Assembly (NCBI GenBank): GCA_001179505.1
Contig: CDMY01000338.1
Location: 28,770-92,769, forward strand
DNA length: 64,000 nt
From: Vitrella brassicaformis
Taxonomy: Eukaryota > Sar > Vitrellaceae
Reading direction: 5' to 3'
Both the position numbers and the translations under genes were made by a program. Shown here one piece after another: positions 54,901-64,000 of the stretch (positions are counted from its first letter, which is position 1; each line of letters starts with the position of its first letter). The notes beneath the pieces were generated by a model, which saw only the letters and a list, made by a program, of their open reading frames with translations, did not search any database and had not been told where the DNA came from.

Positions 54901-55954
54901 TGACGCCCACCTTGCTGCCGTATGAAGAGGCGTCCAGCCGTTCTACAGACACAGCATGAAAGCAGCAGCGAGGACATCGGACTAATGGGCAGAACAAGTG
55001 TAATTCTCGAGCATGATACCCTGTTTTTCAGGTTGAGCAGGTGTCGTCGGTTGTGCAGCAGCACATCAAAGACTTCCATGTCCTTAATGGCCCAGCACCT
55101 CCCTGAAAGACACATGCAGGGGCCACGTAGCTGCAACATGTGTGTACAGTGATGCAGGGATGCATACTTGCGGCGAAATGGATGGCAGTGCTTGATTTAT
55201 TCCACAACGCGGAGGCTTTGGAGCCCCATTTTCATACGCCAGTTGTCAGCAGTTGCTCTGCTTCCTCAGGCGACAGATCGGCGAGGGCCTTGCGCAGGCC
55301 CTCTGCATCTGATTTGGCGATCGCCTCTGTGATAATGTCTCTGAGGCCTTCTGTCGGGTCCCACCCGTCGATCTCCTCCCCAATCTCCTCCTCCTCCTCC
55401 TCAACATCGTCGTCGTCGTCCTCCCCATGTTCCTCTTCATCTCCATCATGTTCGGCTGCTGGGGCACCCACCAAGGGAACCTGCAGACGAAACACAGACG
55501 TCCAAGAGACCTCTCAGAGTGTGTGGTCGTGCCGCTGTCAGCATCACAGCAACAGACCTGATGGAGGCGTCTCCGTTCCTTGGCGATGTCATCGGTGACG
55601 TCCGGCAGCTGGGGCTCCATCAGCCCCTGTCCATCGTCCTGCAGCAGAGGGATCTGATCACCCGAGGCCGACGCTGACATCTGCAATGGATTGACGGAAA
55701 GAGGGACACAGGCATCAGGGGCCGATGGCCACACACGCAGAGATGCACTAGAAGCATTGCAAGGTGACCTTGGGATGGCCCGTCTGTGTGCGGTGGATGG
55801 CCTGCTGTGCGGCAGCGTCGGCCTCGTCAAATCTTGGCAGCTGGATGTAGCACTCCTTGTCAACACGACTGGGGCAGCCGTGGTGATCTCTCCCTCTGCC
55901 GCCCTCCTGGCCATGCAGACGGGGGGTGCGCTGGCCGTGCAGGAAGTCCCACAT
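51943..55954 (-). CDS. Ankyrin-repeat TRP-like (TRPV-type) cation channel, with in-frame TGA
   Basis: A 21-exon model closes in phase over about 861 codons. 3' exons include 51943-52005, 52058-52335, 52404-52534, 52624-52670, 52731-52754, 52850-52964, 53039-53173, 53258-53428, 53485-53525, 53611-53746, 53813-53924 and 54005-54128. 5' exons include 54284-54549, 54838-54942, 55020-55102, 55168-55480, 55558-55680 and 55769-55954. Three or four ankyrin repeats (STAIHFAA, NGWTPLHTAARWASVDVVEK, DEETPLHLAAR) precede six membrane helices. A pore-like segment (SFAKATLTLFYGGLGEFSDP) and S6 (LLFIYVILSSIILLNLLIAI) follow. A TGA interrupts the frame at 55232-55234. The N-terminal exon 55769-55954 may be wrong; ATG 55680 is the alternative start. 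Confidence 0.75.
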
Positions 55955-56205
55955 TCTTCTCGCCTTGGGGGGGGCGGTCCAGTCTCAGAGTCTCCGCCCC
56001 CAGAGCTTGCCACTGTAAATCAATCATCATCTCATGTTTCTCTTGGTCCTCGCTGCTGGCTCATTCCGTCAGTGTACGAGGCGGCCTTCTCTGTCAACCA
56101 TGACCACTATCTGCTTCGCATCTCGTCCCCTTCGCCCTCCCTCGCCACCTTTTCGCTTCCCACGCCCCCCGCAGACGCCATCGAGAAGCTTCTCCCTGCC
56201 TACTC

Positions 56206-56409
56206 ATGCATCGCACCCGCACTGGTCACGTCGGCAGCTGTCAGCGTGCAGTTCATGAGATTGCCGCTGTTGGTGATGACGCTGCGCAGCTGATGGGCCA
56301 TTTCGAGGAGCTGCAGGCAGTGGTCAAGGAGGCGGCAGTGGGTTTTGTGGACGCAATCAAGAGGAGAAAGACCCGTCCGCACTCGAGCACAGTACATGCA
56401 GACGCGTAA
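56206..56409 (+). CDS. Small ORF of doubtful status
   Basis: A 67-codon plus-strand ORF whose middle reads AVHEIAAVGDDAAQLMGHFE then ELQAVVKEAAVGFVDAIKRR, a plausible amphipathic helix. It could be the last exon of a plus-strand gene divergent from the channel. An open frame at 55691-56293 lies upstream but is antisense to the channel's first exons. I could not build a phase-consistent join. Confidence 0.25.
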   Translation: MHRTRTGHVGSCQRAVHEIAAVGDDAAQLMGHFEELQAVVKEAAVGFVDAIKRRKTRPHSSTVHADA

Positions 56410-56654
56410 ACGAACGTACAAAACACTTCCATGAATGACAAGGGAAAAAAGGCCCACGCCAAACACGACGACACAACAGACACACTTTGAACCAACACCA
56501 CGAACAACACGTCCAAACTACGTAAGTGCTTATATCGACGACGACATCGACTCTACCCAGACGAAAACACCATAAAGAGCCATCATCCACCCATCCACCC
56601 AGACACCTCGCGACCACAGAAGACGGAAAAACAATCAATCCGGCACTCTCCCCG
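56410..56654. other. Spacer, C/A-rich
   Basis: C/A-rich plus strand, with CACC and CCAT short repeats, as expected of the 3' flank of the minus-strand transporter gene. Confidence 0.5.
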
Positions 56655-58189
56655 TCACGCGCCTTCCAGCGAGTCATGCGGCGACGCCGTAGCCTGCGTG
56701 GATCCGGTGTGCACAAGGGCGGGCTCACTGGCCTGCTGGTAGCCGTTGTCCTCCTCATCGTCAGTCTTCTTCGACATGTCCACCCTGTTGCCGTGCCTCT
56801 GCGGCACACACGTGGACACGACCCCGAGGAAGACCGTCAGCACTCCAAGAATCCGCTGGATGGATGCAGGGTGCCTCACAGAAAAGACACCGAACTCGTC
56901 CACAAATAGACTCATCATCAGCTACAAGAAACAAAACCACCGACAACAGGAAGAGGAGAACGAGGGGTAGCCGCTGGTGCTGCTGGCGTATGCGTGGGAG
57001 GGCGGTGCTTGCCTGTCCGAAGATGAACATGACAAAAAACAGCGTCACGCCGACCACTCGAGGTATCGAGATGGAGAAGAAGAGGAACGCCACGCCCCAC
57101 ACACCACCCGTCCACATCCACCACGAAGCCTCGCCCATACGGCCGAAAGTCACGTCGTCATGCAACAGCCAATCTGAAAGAAGTGAGATGATCAATCGCT
57201 TCGTGCATCCCTTGTCTGTGGCAGGCTCACTCACAGGGGATGAGCGAGGCGACAGTACAGCCGATCGTCGCGACGATGTTGGATACGAAGGCCGCCCTCA
57301 TGTTGCCGCGTACCCGATGTGCCAGCAGCTGGTTGATGGCCGACTGGATAGGCATATTGCACCCCACTACCACGGGGATTATGCAGGTGAGGATGCCCGA
57401 CCAGCCCACCGCAGGCAGCCCCCCGCCGATGAAGAAGTTGAAGGACATGACTGTGCCTAACGTCACTAGCACACCACCAAGCACCTGACGCATGCACGCA
57501 CACAGAAAGCTCCACATTATGTCACCCTCAGCATGTCGTGTAGCCTTGCTTACTTTGAACAACGTCAAAGGTCTCCTTTTGGGAAAGCCGATTGTGTCCG
57601 AAAAGAGCGACGAGACTATGTTGCCGAAGATGACAAGCATCGTGTAAAGAGCCATGCCCAGGATGGGACTGATGACGATGCCCGAGGTGACCGCAAACGC
57701 GCCCAGTAGTCCACCGATCCACTGCCACAGCGGCATTCTGCCCGGGCCACACAGCGGGCCAAGCAGCCGCACCCAGCCGCAGTCCATGCCGACCATCACA
57801 CGGCAGCACGTGTCCCGGCCCGTCTGCTCCAGGATGGCCTCTCCCCTCGGCGCCGTCATCACCGTGCACGCAAGGAGGCCGAGAATAGAGGTGGCTTGAG
57901 CAAAGTTGAATGTGCTGACATAGAGGCCGTGGCCTGCATAAGGCGATAGGGCGGCGCTGACACCCAGCTGAACCACTAAAAAGGCTCCAGCGATGATAGA
58001 CAGACACGACAGGCCGAACATTCGTCCGCAGCCGACTTGTTCGACGATGGACTGCCTCCGCTTGACGTCTATTCGCGCCACAGCCTCGTCCAGACCAGCT
58101 GTGTTAGCGCCCAGCGGCGGCTCCAGGCCATCAGCGAGGGCCACATACGACACACGCGACTCAGGAAGCAGCAGAGAGCCGTCACTCAT
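56655..58189 (-). CDS. Tandem YdcZ/DUF606-type DMT transporter, copy 1
   Basis: Exons 57554-58189, 57235-57484, 57013-57173 and 56655-56921 join in phase for 437 residues. After a ~45-residue cytosolic N-terminus there are two DMT_YdcZ (DUF606) domains of about five helices each. Domain 1 has MPLWQWIGGLLGAFAVTSGI, then GNIVSSLFSDTIG and VLGGVLVTLGTVMSFN. Domain 2 has VVVGCNMPIQSAINQLLAHR, then WWMWTGGVWGVAF and GQLMMSLFVDEFGVF. Bacterial relatives are single-domain inner-membrane proteins of unknown substrate, so this is a fused pair. The intron after 57013 begins GC (GCAAGC). The acidic tail (KKTDDEEDNG) is longer than in copy 2. Confidence 0.8.
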
Positions 58190-58645
58190 GATGATCTGTC
58201 AAGATGGGCGAAACAAGGTGATCACGAACATTACGAGTGCTTCTTTGTGCCTCCATCCCTGCTCACTTTTCGCCGTTGCTTGGTTTAGTGAAGGCTGGCG
58301 GTGGTTGGTTATTGTGTTTAACGAAACTCACCCCGGAGGGGATCCTGTCCATGTCACGCACTAAACTAGCAGCATGCACATGCATAGAAGCATGCACACG
58401 GCCTATCTCCCCATCCCACCCACCCACTCGACATGCACGTGCCACCCTATGGTGCCACCCTATGATGGTCGTGTTGGAGGATGCATGGCTTCCAGCAACG
58501 GTTTCATGAGAATACCCTAGTCCCTTGATCCCAGGCGACCTCACTATCGACATGCAACATGCACCCCAACACGCAACACGCAGCACGTGACGGCTGACGA
58601 CAGATCATCAGACCTTGAAGCAATGAGTCGTCTCTTTCACTACAT
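58190..58645. other. Spacer between the tandem transporter copies
   Basis: It includes the direct repeat GTGCCACCCTATG (58439-58465) and CATGCACA-type short repeats. It serves as promoter for copy 1 and 3' flank of copy 2. No ORF is supported. Confidence 0.5.
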
Positions 58646-60076
58646 CTAACCGTGGGCCTCCTTTATCACCTCATCCCCGGCCATGTCCGTCTTGCCGTGC
58701 CTCTGGCATGTGGACACGACCCCGAAAAAGACTGTCAGCACTCCAAGAATCCGCTGGATGGATGCAGGGTGCCATACAGAGAACACACCGAACTCGTCCA
58801 CAAATAGACTCATCATCAGCTGCACACAAGATGAACCGGTACAAGGAAGAGACAAATGGTGACGATGAGCTGTTATCAGTGGAACTGGCGTGCTTGCCTG
58901 TCCGAAGATGAACATGACGAAGAAGATTGTCACGCCGACCGCTCGAGGTATCGAGATGGAGAAGAAAAGGAACGCGACGCCCCACACACCGCCCGTCCAC
59001 ATCCACCACGAAGCCTCGCCCATACGGCCGAAAGTCGCGTCGTCATGCAACACACAATCTGAACAGACGCCCAGAGTAAAAAGCAAAACGTGAGCCCACA
59101 TGTGACAGGCTCACTCACAAGGAATGGTCGAGGCAATAGCACAGACGATCGTCGCGACAATGTTGGATACGAAGGCCGCCCTCATGTCGCCGCGGACACG
59201 GCGGGCCAGCAACCGGTTGATAGCCGACTGGATGGGCATGTTGCACCCCACTACCACGGGGATTATGCAGGTGAGGATGCCCGACCAGCCCACCGCAGGC
59301 AGCCCCCCGCCGATGAAGAAGTTGAAGGACATGACTGTGCCTAAGGTCACCAGCACACCACCAAGCACCTGACACATGCACGCACACAGAAAGCTCCACA
59401 TTATGTCACCCTCAGCATGTCGTGTAGCCTTGCTTACTTTGAACAACGTCAACGGTCTCTCTTTAGGAAACCCGACCGCATCCAGAAAGAGAGAAGAAAC
59501 AATGTTGCCGAAGATGACAAGCATCGTGTAAAGAGCCATGCCCAGGATGGGACTGATGACGATGCCCGAGGTGACCGCAAACGCGCCCAGTAGTCCACCG
59601 ATCCACTGCCACAGCGGCATTCTGCCCGGGCCACACAGCGGGCCAAGCAGCCGCACCCAGCCGCAGTCCATGCCGACCATCACACGGCAGCACGTGTCCC
59701 GGCCCGTCTGCTCCAGGATGGCCTCTCCCCTCGGCGCCGTCATCACCGTGCACGCAAGCAGGCCGAGAATAGTGGTGGCTTGAGCGAAGTTGAATGTGCT
59801 GACATAGAGGCCGTGGCCTGCATAAGGCGATAGGCTGGCACTGACACCCAGCTGAACCACTAGAAAGGCTCCAGCGACGATGGACAGGCATGACAGGCCG
59901 AGCATTCGTCCGCAGCCGACTTGTTCGACGATGGACTGCCTGCTTTTCTCGTCCCTTGGCGCAACAGCCTGGTCCAGACCAGCTGTGTTGGCGCCCAGCG
60001 GCGGCTCCAGGCCATCAGCGAGAGCCACATACGACACACGCGACTCAGGAAGCAGCAGAGAGCCGTCGAAACTCAT
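58646..60076 (-). CDS. Tandem YdcZ/DUF606-type DMT transporter, copy 2
   Basis: Exons 59438-60076, 59119-59368, 58898-59058 and 58646-58819 join in phase for 407 residues, with the same intron positions as copy 1, including the GC donor (GCAAGC) after exon 3. Exon 1 and exon 2 and the intron between them are almost base-for-base the same as copy 1, shifted about 1,884 bp. The third intron and the C-terminal tail differ: the tail here is only about 20 residues after VVSTC and has no acidic run. Predicted function is as for copy 1; two domains, about ten helices. Confidence 0.8.
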
Positions 60077-60350
60077 GATGATCTGTCAAGATGAGCGGAA
60101 ACAAGGTGATCACGAACATTCCGAGTGTTTCCTTCTCCTTCCATCGCATCCAATGCGCGAGCTCAGAAAATTTCAACGTCCTCAACGGTGACCGATACGA
60201 CGTAGAAATGACGGCCGGCGGACGGATCTTTCCCTCTCCCGTGCTGTCTATCCTTGAAGACTAAGTCGTGTTGCTTGAGCACGTCTTTCCCTGGCCTCTG
60301 CTCTCTTCTCACCTCATCCCTCCCGGATCCCTCCACCTCCCTCCCTCAGC
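60077..60350. promoter_or_regulatory. Divergent promoter gap, transporter copy 2 / PAN-FAS1 gene
   Basis: Start codons face away across 274 bp. It contains no ORF of note and no clear TATA box. A CT-rich stretch (CTCCACCTCCCTCCCTCAG) sits right before the plus-strand ATG. Confidence 0.45.
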
Positions 60351-63300
60351 ATGATGCGCCTCCTGCCCGGCCTCTCTATCCTCCTTGCAGCATCAACAGT
60401 CACCTCTCAGTTCACTGGAGGCGCCATAACCATCGGGGCAGACGTGCCTGACATCCCCCCTGCAGCAGCGCTGCCGACTGGATGCACATGGGCAGACAGT
60501 GCTGTCGACGGCGGTCTTACCGCCACACTGGACGGCAAGAATGTCACCTCGACTGCTCGCGCGTGCCAGGCGGCCTGTCAGAGTGACCCGGAATGTGACT
60601 ACTTCACGCTATCGACTTCGGAGGGCGGGGAGAGGTCGTGCAGGCTGTATGAGGGGAGGGGTGCTGTGCGGGTGGCGTCCACTGAGGCAACGACGGGGCC
60701 GCGGACGTGCAGTGAGCAGACACGCATTGACAGATACACGCAGGAAACTTGCTCACCATTGTCGTGTGTGCGTGTGTCCGTGTGTCCGTGTGTGTGTAGG
60801 TTCTGAGTGCTCGGTTCTCTACGATGAGGACTGCAGCCAGACGCGGTGCTGCGCCCACCCAGAGGCTGTCTGCGTCGAGATGGACAAGGTAACAAGATGA
60901 TGGTAGAGATGGCCTGTTCACCATCTTCTTGTGTGTCCGTTGTGTCCGTTTCGATCGATCAGGGCAACGCCCAGTGCCGGATGCTTGATGACCCCTGCCC
61001 TCCGCCAGAGTCATCCTCACAGTGGACATGCAACATACTCGGTCAGCGGCAGCCAGCAGACACACGTTCCGCACAAGTGGCTTCTGCTCACCGGGTGTTT
61101 GTGCTGTCCATCCACAGACAGCCCCTCCCTGTCTTGCTTCGAGGCCAACATCGGCTACGGTGAGGACCAGTTGCTGGACATCCAGGGCGCGTCCGACATC
61201 CCATCGGCCGCTGAGTGCCAGCAGCTCTGCGCCGCGACAGAGGAGTGCAAAGGCTTCACCTTCTCGTTCCAAGACCGTGGGTCGTGCTTCCTAAAGAAGG
61301 GCAGCGCTCCCAAGCTGGTCGGGGAGGGGCTCGTGAGCGGACCGCAGCGGTGCTTGCCTGACGAGCTGCCGATACTGAGCCAATTGCTTGGCGAATACTC
61401 GGTGAGAGCGCAATGGTGATGGGCATTCTTGTTGTGACGCTGTGTGTGTCTGCGGCAGGACCTGACGACGTTTGTCGATGCGGTCAGGGCTGAGCTTCGC
61501 GACGTGTGGGAGAGGATGGTCGAGGCGGAAGATGATGGCTCACCCCTGACCATCCTGGCCCCCACCAACACCGCCTTCGCGTCGGTGGATCTCGCAGCCG
61601 CCGATGAATCACTCAGACAGGTCAGCAGGCGGCAGTGAGGCCAACATCACCGGAGCAGAGCACATGTCTGATTCCTGTGCTCCTTTTCCTTTTCCAGATT
61701 CTCTTACATCACATCATTTCTGCGGAGCCGGCCCTCCTGTCTGCTGACGTGCAGCCCTCCACCAGTCCGTCGACGGTCGATTCCATGGCTGAGAGGCCCC
61801 TCTCCTTCTCCCGCTATGTCAACGGCTCGCTCTACGTCGACAGTGCACGGGTCCTGACGCCCGATGTCCGGGCCAAGAATGGAGCGCTGCATCTTGTCGA
61901 TCGCGTGATCGTGCCGCAGGCAATGACCATCGGTGAGCGAAGATATGCCACACCTGTCGACCGCATTCACGTCACTCGCTGTCCCCCCCCTTTTGTTTTT
62001 CTTTGTCAGATTTGTCGGACCCCCCTGTCACTTTTGGAGAGGCAGCGACACAGACGGAGAGCAATGACTTGGTGGCCCCCAGCACAGGCAAGGCCAGCGA
62101 CTCCCTGATCGAGGGTGTTGTGGCGGAAGAAGAGGCCGCCTCCCCCGCACCCGTTGAAGATGACGGTGACGACACCTCCCCAGCCCCCGACACCGATGAA
62201 GGTGACGACACTACCCCCGCCCCTGCGGACGATGAAACGGACACAGACAGATATGCCGCAGCCGTCCCGCCCGCCCCACCAGCAGCAGCAGCAGCAGCGG
62301 CAGCAGTAGCGGAAGTGGAGGCCATCGATCCTGACGACAAGGACATCATCGAGTTCCATGACGATGACGAACAGCCAGAGCCACAGCCCCAGCCACCATC
62401 CCCCTCCTGCCAGGATGCCTCCAATGCGAGGGCCGTCCTGGGGATGGAGTGTGCGGACGCCGTGGCGAGGCTGGGGTGCGACTACCGCGTGACGACAGTG
62501 CCGCCCTCGATCAGGGGGGTGGTCAGCGACCTCCCGCCACTCCTCTCCAGCACTCGTGTCAGCACGGTGTGTCGGTCCAGCTGCAGTGCGTGTGATGGTG
62601 ACACTGATGGCGGCCGGCGGAGTGCGGCCGAGATGATGCGGGAGGCTGCTGAGGGAGAGGTTGAGGTGCTGCAAGTGAGGATCACCGAGCTCAGCCTGAG
62701 AGACCTGGTCAGCAGCTGTGCTTGCACCATGCACAGGACGAATCTGATTGTCATTGTTCGTGTGTGTGTGTGTGTGTCGTGTTGTGTCGTGGCTGTGCAG
62801 ACAGGCCATCGTGAGGTCATTGAGGCGTTCAAGAGTGTGCTCGCGGACGCCCTCGCGCAGAGTCTCAACGTGCGGACCACCGACATGGAGATCATCCAGC
62901 TCCTCGGCGAAGACGCCATTATCGCCCGCTTCACGTACAACCACGCACGAAAACACGTGTCCGGCCCATCCACATGTGGGTGTGTGTAGGGTTGCGTCGA
63001 GTGCGTTGGCGGAAAGGTTCGAGGGCAGCCGCGTGAAGCTGCGCACCGCATGGATGGATATGGTGCAGAACCCCTCCTCCCCCTTCAGACGACAGTTCGC
63101 CATCGACGGGGCGTACCCCCCGTTCTCCATCATAACGACCCCCGAGCTGCCACCCTCCAACCAAGACATTCAGGAGGTCACTTTGCCCAAAACAACCCCA
63201 GGACAGCCCAAGGACGAGCAGACAGACGGTATAGGCCCCACCCACACCCACACCCACACCAACACGCACACAAGCCCGTGAACATTGTTTGTCTTATCTT

Positions 63301-63714
63301 CACGTGCCATGCTTTGCAGCCGTCCCGGACCAAGCTGACGAGACGGGCGTCATCGACGGCAACCGCAGCCCCGGCAGCATGGCAGACGCAGCATCAGTCG
63401 ACAGCAAAAGCGCTGCTGCCGGTGGCGGGAAGGACAACAGCGTGGTGCCCCTGTGGGCGTGGGTGCTGGTGGGCGCCGGTGCGGCCCTCCTGCTGCTGAC
63501 CATCCCCATGTGTCTGCTGTCGGCAGCCAAAAGGAGAAAGGGCGTCAAGGGCAAGAGGAGGGGCGGGGTGTATGAAGCGAGGGCTCCTGCCACGACGCCG
63601 TGCAGCGACCATATGGATGGGGGGTATCACCATGATGGCCATGTGGACGAGAGCCCCCGAGGCAGCTCGTGCACGGCTGACACGGCGACACACCCTGGCA
63701 ACGTCATGGTGTGA
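60351..63714 (+). CDS. Type I membrane protein: PAN, PAN, FAS1, SEA-like domains
   Basis: Ten exons join in phase: 60351-60711, 60800-60888, 60963-61041, 61118-61401, 61459-61620, 61698-61932, 62010-62707, 62801-62934, 62990-63228 and 63320-63714, giving 891 residues. MMRLLPGLSILLAASTVTSQ is a signal peptide. PAN/Apple 1 has ARACQAACQSDPECDYFTLS, then a short CxxxC region (DCSQTRCCAHPEAVCVEMDK). PAN 2 is at 61118-61401 (AAECQQLCAATEECKGFTFS, GEGLVSGPQRC). A fasciclin (FAS1) domain has TILAPTNTAFASVD, LLHHIIS, NGALHLVDRVIVP. An acidic linker and a Cys-cluster follow, then an SEA-like region (EVIEAFKSVLADALAQSLNV). The C-terminus has one membrane helix (WAWVLVGAGAALLLLTIPMC) and a basic cytosolic tail. 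It is probably a cell-surface adhesion or wall-anchoring protein. Confidence 0.85.
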
Positions 63715-64000
63715 GGATGAATGAGGGCGGCAAGGCTGTCTATCAGCCTGTGGCTGGGTAGCTGGACACACGAGGGAGTTGATGGTGTCACTGGTCTGAA
63801 TCGCACGTGTCATGTCTCTTTGTCAACTGCTGCCTGGGTTTGTTGTGTGTGTGTGTGCATTATGTTGTGTGTGTGTGTGAGTGTGCAGAGGGGGGGCGGC
63901 ATCCATCTACCCGTCTGCCCGTCTAGCGCTGCTGACTGGCTCGTCTGTGTCTGCCTGCCTGCCTAAGCGTGTGTGAGAATTACAGAGAGAGAGAGAGGGG
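63715..64000. other. 3' flank of the PAN-FAS1 gene
   Basis: G/T-rich with a GTGT run (63842-63880) and CTGCCTGC and GA runs at the window edge. No gene was seen. Confidence 0.6.

Noticed and set aside
55691-56293. A 200-codon open frame on the plus strand opposite the channel's first exons
   Set aside because: The minus strand carries the phase-consistent channel exons 55558-55680 and 55769-55954. The plus frame has no phase-consistent continuation, so it is probably antisense.

Overview
The window is nuclear DNA from an intron-rich unicellular alga-like eukaryote. Nearly every gene is split into short GT-AG exons, a few with GC-AG introns. Most introns are under 150 bp and end in a GT- or CT-rich tract before AG. 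Spacers are full of microsatellites. Two facts point to a photosynthetic relative of the Apicomplexa, most likely a chromerid such as Vitrella. One is an oocyst-wall-protein-like gene at 27.6-30.5 kb. The other is a homogentisate prenyltransferase with a signal peptide followed by a transit-peptide-like stretch, as expected for a complex plastid, at 46.3-48.1 kb. The species is an inference.

Layout. From 0 to about 50 kb the genes lie mainly as head-to-head pairs: a minus-strand gene, a short promoter gap, then a plus-strand gene. The pairs are: partial unknown / Nudix-like; DUF1295-type membrane protein / DUF4336 protein; secreted Cys-rich protein / unknown; amino-acid transporter / F-box-like anchored protein; small membrane protein / unknown; TPM-domain protein / GNAT acetyltransferase; oocyst-wall-like protein / 820-residue coiled-coil protein; an 852-residue protein with two similar modules / TPR co-chaperone; secreted arylsulfotransferase-PAN protein / homogentisate prenyltransferase. 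The Mpv17-family gene (24.4-25.8 kb) is the only one in this part with no recognised plus-strand partner. From about 48.5 to 60.1 kb the genes are mostly on the minus strand: a RING coiled-coil protein, a small uncertain gene, an ankyrin-TRP-like channel and two tandem YdcZ/DUF606 transporters. A plus-strand PAN-FAS1 type I membrane protein closes the window.

Themes. Extracellular or wall proteins are over-represented: Cys-rich, oocyst-wall-like, arylsulfotransferase-PAN and PAN-FAS1. At least three products look plastid-targeted: DUF4336, TPM and the homogentisate prenyltransferase. Several are transporters or channels. No operon, CRISPR array, rRNA or tRNA was recognised.

Exon coordinates were read by eye from splice signals and checked by reading-phase arithmetic. 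Where a junction does not close in phase, the entry says so.
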